Positions 7,473-16,488 of a DNA stretch of 31,754 nucleotides are shown piece after piece. The stretch spans positions 483,853 through 515,606 of the forward strand of contig NZ_CP046391.1 of the NCBI RefSeq assembly GCF_012790675.1. The letters are read 5' to 3'. The notes below the pieces were generated by a model, which worked only from the letters and a program-made list of their open reading frames with translations, was not told where the DNA came from and ran no database searches. The stretch is from Anaplasma platys (GTDB lineage Bacteria > Pseudomonadota > Alphaproteobacteria > Rickettsiales > Anaplasmataceae). The position numbers were made by a program, and so were the translations under genes. The number at the start of each line of letters is the position of its first letter. The stretch's first letter is position 1.

Positions 7473-7668
7473 GAATACAAAACTTGTCAGCCCTTCGCGC
7501 GTTGTCTACTAAAATAAGTGGTATTTATTCCTATCCTAATGTGTACTCATATCCTGAGACATAGCGGATTACACGCTCACATAGCAGTCTCACAGCATTT
7601 AATCACTGACACACCAGCGTCTTCAAAGCCGCTGCACACTGTTAGTTTCCGTAACAGCTGAAAACAGA

Positions 7669-7684
7669 GCCGATATTTATCGGC
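7669..7684. repeat. 16-bp palindrome GCCGATA-TT-TATCGGC
   Basis: The arms GCCGATA and TATCGGC are separated by two bases and followed on the plus strand by ATTATTTGT. It may be a protein binding site or a weak terminator; nothing nearby decides. Confidence 0.45.
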
Positions 7685-8002
7685 ATTATTTGTACCTATA
7701 CGACTTACGATGGGAGTGACCTGCATATATCGTTCTACTCATAATGGATTGTAACGGGATATCAGCGCTTGGATATGATGCCGCAATTTGCATACTTAAC
7801 ACCTTTTGCAAGCTTAACCCCACTTGTTGACACAACTTGAAAATATTGTTTTATGGGTCACTAGCAACAGGTGGGAGTCTGGCTATAGACACATGCCATA
7901 CCCCTACTCAGACAGTAGCGATTCCTATGGTGCTTACTACTCACAACGATCCACATACTTCGCCCCGTGAGAATTAAAGAACCACATGATACTCACATCG
8001 CT

Positions 8003-10870
8003 TCAGACCATTGAATGCCCTTCAAGATACGGCGCCAGATACTGCGCTGTAATGCTTTGTGGGTAGTTCTTCACGAGATCACGCGGTGATCCATAGCCAA
8101 CAACTTGACCCCCATTAACTCCACCATCCGGCCCGATGTCTATGATGTAGTCGGCAGTTTTTATCACATGCAAGTTATGCTCAATCACCACAACAGTATT
8201 TCCCATTTCTGCGAGACGATGCAAAATTTTCAGAAGATTACTAATGTCAGCTATGTGCAACCCAGTAGTGGGTTCATCCAAAATATACAGCGTGTTGCCT
8301 GTAGAACGTTTCGAGAGTTCTTTGGACATTTTGATCCTTTGGGATTCCCCACCAGAAAGAGTTGTTGATGGCTGACCAATTTTTATATACCCCATGCCCA
8401 CGCTCTGCAGAGACTCCAGCTTTTCACGAATGAGGGGGATCGCGCTGAAAAACTCCAGTGCCTGATCTACTGTCATCTCCAAAACATCAGCTATAGATTT
8501 TCCCTTGTAAGTCACCTCCAGGGTCTCCTGGTTATATCGCAAGCCTTGGCACTCTTCGCATTTTATATACATATCCGGAAGAAAGTGCATTTCGATTTTG
8601 ACATACATATCCCCTTTGCACGCTTCGCACCTTCCACCCTTAGCATTGAAAGAAAATCGCCCCATAGTGTATCCCCGCGATTTTGCCACAGGCAGCCCTG
8701 CAAACCACGACCTAATATGTGTAAACAAGCCAACATACGTTGCGGGATTAGAAGCAGGTGTTCTGCCAATTGGTGACTGATCTATTTCTATTACTTTATC
8801 TATATTCTCCAGCCCCAATATAGAAGAGCACTCCGGAGGCGCTTGAGGTACCCCGTATATCTTATTCAAAGCATACTGATAAAGTACGTCCCCTATGAGA
8901 CTTGATTTGCCACTACCTGATACGCCGGTAACACAAGTAAAGCCCCCTATTGGGATAGCAACATCGACATTTCTTAGGTTGTTTTTCCGTGCACCTTTTA
9001 TTTTTATCCAGCTCTCAAATGTCTTACTGCACTCTGAAGCCGGAATGTATAACTCGCCACTGAGGTACTTACCAGTAATGCTAGCAGGGCTTGCTATCAT
9101 GTCTTCCATGGTGCCTTCTGCAATGATTTCCCCACCATGAACTCCAGCACCAGGACCTACATCAACTATGTGGTCGGCATTCTTCATGGTCTCTTCGTCA
9201 TGCTCGATAACTACTACTGTATTTTCCAGATCACGCAGGTTTTTCAATGTTTCTATCAACAGCGTATTGTCACGCTGATGAAGCCCTATAGAAGGTTCAT
9301 CAAGCACATACAGTACTCCTGTCAGACTTGAACCAATCTGCGATGCCAGCTTGATTCGCTGACTTTCTCCCCCAGATAATGACCTCGACTCTCTATCAAG
9401 TGTTAGATAGCCAAGTCCAACGTTCGACAAAAACGTAAGTCTCCTAATGATCTCATCCAGGAGTCTAGAGCAAATCTTGGCATCAAACTCTGACAATTTA
9501 GTATGCAGCGATTTGCACCATGCAATTGCCTCATTTACGGTCATCGCGCAAACTTCCCCGATGTGCAAGGAAGCTACCCTTACCGCCAGTGCCTGAGGGG
9601 ATAGCCTAAATCCCGCACAGTTTGGACACTTACTTGATACAGAGTACCTTTCAGAAATTTTTTCTACGACAATGTTTTCCGCTTCGCTCAGCAGCCCAAC
9701 AACTCCGCAAAAGTTATAAATTTGACCTGAATCAAGAGTGCCCTCCTCATTACCGAACAACACCAGATTGCGATGTTTAGGAAGCAAACTGCGCCAGGGA
9801 ACAGACAAATCTACGTTAAACTTTTTTGATATAGAGACCACTTCATCCCAACATCTGCGAACAAAAGCAGACTCACATGACGCATAGCAAGTAGAACGCA
9901 ACGGCCCCAATGGATCCAACGCACCCTCGACAACGGATAACTCAACATCAGGAACCAGCAAATCTACATCGATTGAGCGACTCTTTCCCAACCCATGACA
10001 ATACTGGCATGCACTTCCTACTGTGTTGAAGGAAAAAAGCTTAGGCTCGACAATCCCTACACTAAATCCGCTGTCTGGGCATATAAAACGCTCTGAGTAT
10101 GTTAGCGTTTGTTCAGGTGCGTATTCCTCTCCGACATAGTCATCGGGCAGCTCCACTATTTCTGCCTGGAGTACACCGTTGCCCAAGGACAAAGCACTCT
10201 CAACGCTTGAAGCTATGCGATTGGATTTTTCACCATTGATAATAAGCCTATCAACCACAACCGAGATATCATACTGTTGGGCTGCATCCAATTCCGGAAG
10301 CTCGTTAACATCATATACTATGCCATCTATGCGAATCCTAACGTAGCCCAACTTTTTTATTTTTGAAATCACATTGGAATTTTCTATGGGTTGTTTGCTC
10401 CCCGTAGGAGCTAGTAGAAGAACCTTAGCCCCGATTGGCAAACCTGAGATCTCCCTAATAATTTGTGTAGGAGTGAACTTGACGATAGGCTGATTAGTAT
10501 GAGGAGAATGCGGTACGCCAACCCTGGCAAACATCAGCCGCAAGTAATCGTGGATTTCCGTTGATGTGGCTACAGTAGACCTAGGATTCTTAGTCGAGGA
10601 TTTTTGACTCACAGATATCGCAGGCGACAACCCATCAATGGAATCCACATCCGGTTTTTCATGCAGGTTCATGAATTGCCTTGGATAAGAGGAAATACTC
10701 TCAACATATCTCCTCTGCCCTTCAGCATACAATGTGTCAAAAGCCAGGCTTGATTTTCCAGAGCCACTGACACCGGTTATCACGATAAGTTTGTTCTTGG
10801 GCAGATCAACGTCTATGTTTTTCAGGTTATGGACCCGTGCGCCCCGTATGCTTATGACCCCCTTTGCCAT
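8003..10870 (-). CDS. uvrA: Excinuclease ABC subunit A
   Basis: UvrA is the damage-recognition ATPase of nucleotide excision repair; it loads UvrB on lesions. The 955-residue length is normal. It has two ABC ATPase modules: Walker [13 protein letters not shown] at residues 33-44 and [14 protein letters not shown] in the second half. The signature [13 protein letters not shown] with [15 protein letters not shown] belongs to the first module, and [13 protein letters not shown] with [12 protein letters not shown] to the second. The essential C-terminal zinc finger is intact: CEACKGD followed by CEECQG. The first zinc motif reads CPDS instead of CPxC; from memory other alphaproteobacterial UvrA proteins share this. 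ATG 10870 has AAGG 6 nt upstream. It is the last gene of the yidC-ribH-nusB-uvrA run, 28 nt after nusB. Confidence 0.97.
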   Translation of the reverse strand: MAKGVISIRGARVHNLKNIDVDLPKNKLIVITGVSGSGKSSLAFDTLYAEGQRRYVESISSYPRQFMNLHEKPDVDSIDGLSPAISVSQKSSTKNPRSTVATSTEIHDYLRLMFARVGVPHSPHTNQPIVKFTPTQIIREISGLPIGAKVLLLAPTGSKQPIENSNVISKIKKLGYVRIRIDGIVYDVNELPELDAAQQYDISVVVDRLIINGEKSNRIASSVESALSLGNGVLQAEIVELPDDYVGEEYAPEQTLTYSERFICPDSGFSVGIVEPKLFSFNTVGSACQYCHGLGKSRSIDVDLLVPDVELSVVEGALDPLGPLRSTCYASCESAFVRRCWDEVVSISKKFNVDLSVPWRSLLPKHRNLVLFGNEEGTLDSGQIYNFCGVVGLLSEAENIVVEKISERYSVSSKCPNCAGFRLSPQALAVRVASLHIGEVCAMTVNEAIAWCKSLHTKLSEFDAKICSRLLDEIIRRLTFLSNVGLGYLTLDRESRSLSGGESQRIKLASQIGSSLTGVLYVLDEPSIGLHQRDNTLLIETLKNLRDLENTVVVIEHDEETMKNADHIVDVGPGAGVHGGEIIAEGTMEDMIASPASITGKYLSGELYIPASECSKTFESWIKIKGARKNNLRNVDVAIPIGGFTCVTGVSGSGKSSLIGDVLYQYALNKIYGVPQAPPECSSILGLENIDKVIEIDQSPIGRTPASNPATYVGLFTHIRSWFAGLPVAKSRGYTMGRFSFNAKGGRCEACKGDMYVKIEMHFLPDMYIKCEECQGLRYNQETLEVTYKGKSIADVLEMTVDQALEFFSAIPLIREKLESLQSVGMGYIKIGQPSTTLSGGESQRIKMSKELSKRSTGNTLYILDEPTTGLHIADISNLLKILHRLAEMGNTVVVIEHNLHVIKTADYIIDIGPDGGVNGGQVVGYGSPRDLVKNYPQSITAQYLAPYLEGHSMV

Positions 10871-10898
10871 GATAAGCCTTACCCTATTTAGCTATAAA

Positions 10899-11507
10899 CT
10901 AGCAACCCATAGTCAGTGAATCAGTTAAACTTATGCACGCTGCAGATTCAGGATTATCGCTCAGAGAAGAACCCGCATCTGCTGCGCCTTCCCCCATACT
11001 TGAAACTTCACCAGCATCAAAATTTTTGACAACTTCGTGTATACCACGTACCGTTTTTGCCTTGTTCAAAATGGCATTGACGAAGTTAACTTCGCCATCT
11101 TCTAGCACTGCAGCAGCTATTCCTGCATACTCATTTATCACTATGCATTCATTGGTGTTCAGACATAGCAACTCACTCACGCCAGCTCTTATTATTGCAA
11201 GACTTATCAGATTCACCCTTTCCAGAGACCACTTATCGCTAATATTCGCTTTTATCAGAACATCAACACTTTCAACGTTTTCCACAAGAAACAAAAGAAG
11301 CCTCGAGAGCATTTTCCTATCAACCCTCTTCAGCTCCATGACACTTCGCATCTCGCACAGGTAGCCCACCATGTCGTCAACATCAAAAGCGGTCAATTCG
11401 CTAAAAGACATCGAGTAAGCACCCTGCACAGCCAAAAACCTTGCAACCGTCCGCCCACAGTACCACGGCGTCATATTGTCATCAATACTTTCTCCAGCAG
11501 CTTCCAT
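10899..11507 (-). CDS. nusB: Transcription antitermination protein NusB with C-terminal extension
   Basis: NusB binds boxA RNA with NusE (S10) and supports rRNA antitermination. The fold is recognisable: [16 protein letters not shown] at the N terminus (compare ARxxALQALYxx), [38 protein letters not shown] and [14 protein letters not shown], then [13 protein letters not shown] (compare FVNGVLdkia). The core ends near residue 155. About 47 further residues, rich in Ser, Ala, Gly, Asp and Glu and ending [10 protein letters not shown], make the protein 202 residues against 130-170 usual. The ATG at 11507 lies 3 nt after the ribH stop, so translation is coupled; an internal ATG (at MTPWYCGRT) is possible. 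The ribH-nusB pairing is common in bacteria and supports the call. Confidence 0.9.
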   Translation of the reverse strand: MEAAGESIDDNMTPWYCGRTVARFLAVQGAYSMSFSELTAFDVDDMVGYLCEMRSVMELKRVDRKMLSRLLLFLVENVESVDVLIKANISDKWSLERVNLISLAIIRAGVSELLCLNTNECIVINEYAGIAAAVLEDGEVNFVNAILNKAKTVRGIHEVVKNFDAGEVSSMGEGAADAGSSLSDNPESAACISLTDSLTMGC

Positions 11508-11510
11508 TCT

Positions 11511-11957
11511 TCAGCCCAAAAATCTTCTATGAAGCTCAACCATCCGCAACATAGCTTCAGCAGCTATCCCTCCCACGTTGCGACCATTTTTTCTAGCCCT
11601 TTCCCAAGCTAATTCGCGACTATCAGCAGTTATCACACCCATTCCTAAAGGTACTGCATGGTGAATAGCTATATCTCTAATAGCAGAATATACAGAGGTC
11701 GAGACGTGAGTGTTATGCTCCGTGAGCCCCTTCAGTACACAACCCAGCGCTACATAGCCATCATAACTCTCCTTATCGCTCATGATTGCGAAAGACAACG
11801 CCGCGGGAATTTCGAACGCCCCCGGAACATTAATCACTTCGTGCTTAATTTCTGAATTTTTAGACTTTAGCGCGGAAACGGCACCATCGACAAGCATGTC
11901 GCATATATCATCGTAAAACCTGCCTACTATGAGAAGAACATTTAACTCGCTATGCAT
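11511..11957 (-). CDS. ribH: 6,7-dimethyl-8-ribityllumazine synthase
   Basis: RibH condenses 5-amino-6-ribitylaminouracil with 3,4-dihydroxy-2-butanone 4-phosphate, the penultimate step of riboflavin synthesis. The protein shows NVLLIVGRFYDDI, VPGAFEIPAAL, GCVLKGLTEHNTHVS (with the catalytic-region His) and PLGMGVITADSRELAWERA, all family-typical. The frame runs back to 12008, overlapping yidC, but the ATG at 11957 (MHSELNVLL) has GAGGGG 7 nt upstream. This gives 148 residues, normal for the family, and no overlap. It starts 23 nt after the yidC stop and ends 3 nt before nusB. Confidence 0.95.
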   Translation of the reverse strand: MHSELNVLLIVGRFYDDICDMLVDGAVSALKSKNSEIKHEVINVPGAFEIPAALSFAIMSDKESYDGYVALGCVLKGLTEHNTHVSTSVYSAIRDIAIHHAVPLGMGVITADSRELAWERARKNGRNVGGIAAEAMLRMVELHRRFLG

Positions 11958-11980
11958 AACAACACCCCTCAGTAAGAAGC

Positions 11981-13684
11981 TTAACCACCCAGGGACACCC
12001 CTTTGCACACGAAACGACGAATAACAAGCTGTTGTACTATCGTGAGTATATTACTGCAGGTCCAGTATAACACAAGTCCCGAGGGAAAAGATGAGAATAT
12101 AAATATAAAAATATAGGGCAAAAATTTCATAACACCATAGCCATCAAGAGATGCCTGATCTTGCTGCATGACCTTCTGTTGCAAAATCATTGTAACACCA
12201 AGCAAAACTGGTAACACCCCCACAACTATCGGGGGCTGGAAAGGAATCATCCCAAACAGATTCAAAAAATTAGCCGAATCTGGGCTCGAAAGATCCTTAA
12301 TCCACGCAAACAACGGCGCATGTCGCATCTCGATAGTGACAAACAATACCTTATACAGAGCAAAAAACACCGGTATCTGCACAAGTATCGGCAAAAAGCC
12401 AGAAAACGGGCTAACCTTGTGCTTTTTAAACAAAGCCGCAATTTCCTTGCTCACTCTTAGATCATCAGATTTGTACAGCTCCTTTATTCTGCTTATCTCA
12501 GGCTGGAGCTTTCTGAGCTTGAACATAGACGTGTATGACCTGGTAGAGAGCGGAAAAACAATCAACTTGATGGTGATAGTAAGCATCACAATGGCAAGAC
12601 CAAAGTTGCCGAATATTTTGTTAAAATATGCCAGCAATAGAAAAACAGGCTTAGTAATGAAGTATAGCACTCCGAAGTCTACCGCCTTGTCCAGCAGCGG
12701 GATATTGAGCTCGGTTCTGTACTTATCCAATAACGACAGCTCTTTCGCCCCTAAATATAAATAAGTCGTCGCCGAAACACTGTGGCCAGGCTTAATCACC
12801 CCATGAGACCTACTGAAATCCACCTGGAAGCGGTGTTCATCAGACTTTCTCAAATGCTGAGTTCGAAAAGCTGTCTTACTATCGCGATCATTTGACGGAA
12901 TCAGAGCAGCAAACCAGTATTTATCAGCAAAGCCGATCCAACTTCTTCCAGAATCTTCACGAGACACACCACTGATGCGGATACTACTTGCCTCTTCAAT
13001 GTCTTTATATGTCCACTCCTTCACGCCATTTGCAAAGCTACCAATAGCTCCTTCATGAGAAAGCCAAAAGGATTTCTTACTTGCATCACGAGCCCGATTT
13101 ATCCTTCCATAATAAGCAAGCTGCACGCTTTGATCGTTATTGTTCTCAACTTCCTGCACTACAGTTAGCATGTAGTCAGAATCTAATTGGAACTTCAGTC
13201 TGAACACCAACCCCGCTCCGTTGTCCCAACGCAGCGCAAAGCTGCCGTCATTAGAACTCCCCTCTACGGCCCATACAGAATCACGGTTAGGCAATTTTAT
13301 CTCGTGCTTAGGATCCACCCACCCAAATTCAACCAGCGCATTCTCTTCCGAGCCCTCAGGCGATAATAGAAGCACGTTACCGGAGTCCTCGTCGAGGCTA
13401 TTCAGGTACTTCTTCAGTTCTACATCATCTATTTGCGCCCCTTTTAAGGCAACTGATGCATGTATCTTTTCGTTCTGTAAATGCACTCGAGGACTTGCGC
13501 CAACAGTTTCACTACGGGGCTTGTACTCTACAAGATCTTCCACCTCTGGAACAACAGACTCAGCCTCCCAGGAGCTTACTTGCTTGTCCTTTACCTCGAA
13601 AAACTTTGCATGAATAAATTTCCACCCCAGCATGATAGCTACGGATGCAACAACGGCAAGGATTAAACTACGAGCTTCCGACAT
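11981..13684 (-). CDS. yidC: Membrane protein insertase YidC
   Basis: YidC (Oxa1 family) inserts and folds inner-membrane proteins with or without SecYEG. The 567-residue protein has a first membrane helix (SLILAVVASVAIMLGWKFI), a large periplasmic beta-sandwich domain of Gram-negative type (about residues 50-330), and the conserved insertase core. The core starts YFITKPVFLLLAYF, and contains FGLAIVMLTITIKLIVFPLS with the groove Arg in LSTRSYTSM, a cytoplasmic hairpin (LRKLQPEISRIKELYKSD) and three more helices, including PILVQIPVFFALYKVLF and FSSFPSGLVLYWTCSN. ATG 13684 follows an AT-rich stretch without a strong ribosome binding site. It is the first gene of the yidC-ribH-nusB-uvrA run. No confident promoter was found. 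Confidence 0.97.
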   Translation of the reverse strand: MSEARSLILAVVASVAIMLGWKFIHAKFFEVKDKQVSSWEAESVVPEVEDLVEYKPRSETVGASPRVHLQNEKIHASVALKGAQIDDVELKKYLNSLDEDSGNVLLLSPEGSEENALVEFGWVDPKHEIKLPNRDSVWAVEGSSNDGSFALRWDNGAGLVFRLKFQLDSDYMLTVVQEVENNNDQSVQLAYYGRINRARDASKKSFWLSHEGAIGSFANGVKEWTYKDIEEASSIRISGVSREDSGRSWIGFADKYWFAALIPSNDRDSKTAFRTQHLRKSDEHRFQVDFSRSHGVIKPGHSVSATTYLYLGAKELSLLDKYRTELNIPLLDKAVDFGVLYFITKPVFLLLAYFNKIFGNFGLAIVMLTITIKLIVFPLSTRSYTSMFKLRKLQPEISRIKELYKSDDLRVSKEIAALFKKHKVSPFSGFLPILVQIPVFFALYKVLFVTIEMRHAPLFAWIKDLSSPDSANFLNLFGMIPFQPPIVVGVLPVLLGVTMILQQKVMQQDQASLDGYGVMKFLPYIFIFIFSSFPSGLVLYWTCSNILTIVQQLVIRRFVCKGVSLGG

Positions 13685-14524
13685 ATAAACAACGCTATGT
13701 GATTGACTTCAGAGCACGCTGAACAGCGCACAACCGGAAGTAACACGCTACCACATAATACTTCACAAAGCAATACGGATAAGCGCATTCCATTGCGGAT
13801 TTTTATAGAGCCTTTGGGGATAGTAACAGCACAATACTCCTACACTGGCAGGTAACAGTAGAAATTTTATCATCGAACACGACATACTAAAATATCGTGT
13901 TATGATGGCACATGAGCGTTTAGTTTCTCGCCAAGCAGAATTTTAATTGCCAGAATTTTGCTCCCATGTTTTGCATTTCATGCAAGAATAACAACGTTGC
14001 GGCAGAGCGGCACTTTGCCTCACCCAGTAGAAAGTTTCTAGACTTGTAGTCGTCTTTCGACACTTTTCCTCGGAGTGCAATACATTTACCATGTGTTGCT
14101 CATGGCCCAATACTAATTGGCTTTTCGTTTTTGACCCATAAGCTTGCTATAGCATGAGATCAATCCGATGCCGCGCTGCATTACGCGTCTTGTGCCCAGA
14201 CTTTGTGATCTAATGAATGCCATACGATGTTCTGTCATTACTGACCGTAAAAACGCGCACCATGGGTTTTCTCTCGGGAAAGCGCTTTTTTGTTTTCACG
14301 CTGAACTTTATGACACCATATTGCAGAAAATTATGGCTGTCATAAAGCTGCATAACATATTGAGAGCACAAAAAACGCAGGCTTATGTGCGCATGTAGCA
14401 TTACAAGAGGGCCACCATGTTTTCGCCGAAATTCAAGAAATTTCTTCCAACTGTTACACCAAATCCCTTCGTTCATAGCCACTACCAGCACAGAGGCATT
14501 AACGAATCAAATAAATCACAGTTG
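13685..14524. other. Intergenic region between yidC and pssA
   Basis: About 840 bases without a supportable gene. The longest frame (minus, 14210-14491, 93 codons) has no family resemblance. A 27-codon plus-strand frame at 13966-14049 (MFCISCKNNNVAAERHFASP...) could be a remnant. A 7-bp inverted repeat AACACGA/TCGTGTT with a 12-base loop lies at 13876-13901 about 190 bp upstream of yidC and could be an operator. No promoter for yidC stood out. Confidence 0.45.
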
Positions 14525-15322
14525 CTACAGGTCAGTCTTAAGGCGAGTGCACCTTGAGCTTATGTACATGTAATAAGCGCTGCCTATCGGGACTGACACA
14601 AAATACATAAGGCACATAATCGGTAAAGTGATCCATGGGTTGGTTACTGTCAATATGAGCAATACCGCTAGCAACATGATGACTAAGTAAGCCCATTTCT
14701 TGGGAATCCTAGTGTGCTTTGCCGACACCGTGGGAATCCTACTAACCAGGAGAAACGCCACAGCTGCAAAATACAATGCAATCCAGTTCTTATATTCCAG
14801 TAAGTCAGAAGACCACAGAATACCCGCATCCCAAAAGGTCAGCATAACAGGCACTAAAACAAGCATAGCACCCATGGGCGCGGGAACACCTACGAAAAAG
14901 TGCTTCTTCCATTCCTGATGATCATCCTCACAAAGTGACACGTTAAAACGGGCCAGTCTAATGGCAACACATACAACGTATACCATGACCAAGACCCAAC
15001 CCACGATTTTTACACTACGCAACACCCAAAAGTAAAGAAGGAAGGCAGGTGCAACACCAAAGCTTAAGAAGTCAGCAAAGGAATCCAGATGCGCGCCAAA
15101 GTCAGTGGTGGAATTAAGCAACCGGGCTATCCTGCCGTCAATAGTATCCATGAAAACGGCGACTATTATGAACACCATCGCTGCTTCCCACTGACCGGTG
15201 AAAGCACACTTTACGGAAGCAAGGCCGGAACACAAACCAAGCATCGTGACAACACTAGGAAGCAACCTGACCAGGGGCAAATAACCATCACTGCTCTTAT
15301 CCCTCGAATTCCCACTGCCCAT
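14525..15322 (-). CDS. pssA: CDP-diacylglycerol-serine O-phosphatidyltransferase
   Basis: PssA makes phosphatidylserine from CDP-diacylglycerol and serine in the inner membrane. The CDP-alcohol phosphotransferase signature DG-x2-AR-x8-G-x3-D-x3-D is complete: it begins DTIDGRIARLLN and ends GAHLDSFADF. LPSVVTMLGLCSGLASV before it and many hydrophobic helices (for example VGWVLVMVYVVCVAIRLARF) fit a polytopic membrane protein of 265 residues. It starts at ATG 15322, 66 nt after psd on the same strand. The two enzymes act in sequence to make phosphatidylethanolamine and this pairing is common in bacteria. Confidence 0.95.
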   Translation of the reverse strand: MGSGNSRDKSSDGYLPLVRLLPSVVTMLGLCSGLASVKCAFTGQWEAAMVFIIVAVFMDTIDGRIARLLNSTTDFGAHLDSFADFLSFGVAPAFLLYFWVLRSVKIVGWVLVMVYVVCVAIRLARFNVSLCEDDHQEWKKHFFVGVPAPMGAMLVLVPVMLTFWDAGILWSSDLLEYKNWIALYFAAVAFLLVSRIPTVSAKHTRIPKKWAYLVIMLLAVLLILTVTNPWITLPIMCLMYFVSVPIGSAYYMYISSRCTRLKTDL

Positions 15323-15388
15323 GAGACAACCACCACAACACTCGTTAGGAGCCGTTATTATAACGTTAATTCACGCAACACAAACAAT

Positions 15389-16075
15389 TTACGCTTTTGT
15401 CTTCTCGGCCTTCTGGCCAGCGGGCTGCTGCTGGCGTGCGCTCAAGTCAGATATTATGGTTTCACCAGCTACAACAGTCTGCCCTTCCGTCACAAAAATG
15501 GGCATGTCACTGGGAACATAAACATTCATCCGGCTACCAAACCTTATTATACCCATCCTAACACCAAGTTGGGCGTGGCCTTCAGCTTTCAAGTCACATA
15601 CTATACGCCTTGCTATTACCCCAGCAATTTGTTCAACTACTATGCCGTGCGTCCCCACAGAAGATTCGATAACCGTACGCACCATTTCCTTGTCATGGCA
15701 TGCGCCGTCAGTATAAGCAGGGGAGAACTTCCCAGGCCGATATTCAACCGATTTCACCACCCCAGATACTGGCACACGATTGACATGAACATCAAGGACG
15801 CTAAGAAAAATACCAACCCTGGTCACCATAGTACCCTGCCCTATTGGAGACTCCACCTCGGATATCGAAGTCACAACCCCATCTGCAGGACTCACTATAA
15901 GTGCATCATTTGATGGTATAACACGCTCAGGATCACGGAAAAAGAGCACAAACAAGACGGTGGCAAAAAGGAATACTACCCCAAGTCCAAAAGAAACAGA
16001 AAACCCCGCACATGAAAGGAGAAACGCTATACCTATAAATGGGTACCCTTGCTTATGAATACTGGGAAAACACAT
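15389..16075 (-). CDS. psd: Phosphatidylserine decarboxylase proenzyme
   Basis: Psd converts phosphatidylserine to phosphatidylethanolamine using a pyruvoyl group made by self-cleavage. The protein is the short alphaproteobacterial type: [15 protein letters not shown] with a membrane segment, [39 protein letters not shown], and the cleavage site Gly-Ser in [13 protein letters not shown]. The frame extends to a TTG at 16126, but a promoter-like TTGCAA-17-TACAAT at 16134-16106 would start RNA near 16099. The ATG at 16075 ([13 protein letters not shown]), with GGCGG 6 nt before it, is therefore the start. The product is 228 residues. A polar tail ending [14 protein letters not shown] follows the core. 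Confidence 0.95.
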   Translation of the reverse strand: MCFPSIHKQGYPFIGIAFLLSCAGFSVSFGLGVVFLFATVLFVLFFRDPERVIPSNDALIVSPADGVVTSISEVESPIGQGTMVTRVGIFLSVLDVHVNRVPVSGVVKSVEYRPGKFSPAYTDGACHDKEMVRTVIESSVGTHGIVVEQIAGVIARRIVCDLKAEGHAQLGVRMGIIRFGSRMNVYVPSDMPIFVTEGQTVVAGETIISDLSARQQQPAGQKAEKTKA

Positions 16076-16105
16076 AACAAACCGCCGTCTACTTGAAACA
16101 TGCAG

Positions 16106-16134
16106 ATTGTAGGAACTTGTCACCAAAATTGCAA
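16106..16134 (-). promoter_or_regulatory. Probable promoter of psd-pssA
   Basis: On the minus strand, TTGCAA (16134-16129), a 17-bp spacer and TACAAT (16111-16106) lie 30 bp before the psd ATG at 16075. Good sigma-70 resemblance and ideal spacing. Confidence 0.6.
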
Positions 16135-16488
16135 TTCATCTTTTGGCACCATGCCTTTTTTACACTAAGCAACCAATAAAGGTAGTATGGTAAAGGACTG
16201 GTAATCTAAGATTATAGGAAAAAGGACAAAACTGCATGGACTAGCTGGAATACATGTTGAACACCACGACCACATATCCGTTCTCAGTGCCGAATAGATA
16301 CATGCGCTCAACAACGCCATGGATAGGTGATTGTTAGTGCCTAAGATCAGCACTAGCACACTCGGAAATCATTGACCGCCTAGAGCCTGCCAAACGCCTG
16401 CATCGAAGCGCGGCTTTATAGTGCCTCACAAAAAGATACTGCACCCCATAGTCAGGCTCCTTTTCATACAACTTAAACCGGAAAACTC
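16135..16488. other. Intergenic region between psd promoter and flavoprotein gene end
   Basis: No gene or strong hairpin seen. A 64-codon minus-strand frame here has no recognisable features. Confidence 0.5.

Larger units (their letters stand above)
6807..8002. other. Long intergenic region before the uvrA 3' end
   Basis: About 1.2 kb without a supportable gene. Frames are short (longest 70 codons at 7225-7437) and resemble nothing. No tRNA-like T-arm or known structural RNA motif was seen. It contains a perfect 8-bp inverted repeat at 7447-7472 and a 16-bp palindrome at 7669-7684, listed separately. No clear terminator for the uvrA operon could be recognised next to 8003. Confidence 0.5.

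Noticed and set aside
7688..7701. 14-mer shared in inverted orientation with 26839-26852
   Set aside because: One short match within several kb of non-coding DNA may be chance; no further copies seen.
10008..10096. Loss of one zinc Cys in the first UvrA zinc motif (CPDS) as a sign of decay
   Set aside because: The same change is, to my knowledge, common in alphaproteobacterial UvrA, and the rest of the protein is intact.
11958..12008. Longer RibH start overlapping yidC
   Set aside because: ATG 11957 has GAGGGG upstream and matches the family length.
14210..14491. 93-codon minus-strand frame between yidC and pssA
   Set aside because: No family features, no good start context; treated as intergenic.
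15089..15913. Plus-strand open frame of 274 codons across pssA and psd
   Set aside because: It lies opposite two well-identified genes and its product resembles nothing.
16076..16126. Longer Psd start at a TTG codon
   Set aside because: The probable transcription start (about 16099) lies downstream of that codon, and relatives start near MxxxIHKxGYPF.
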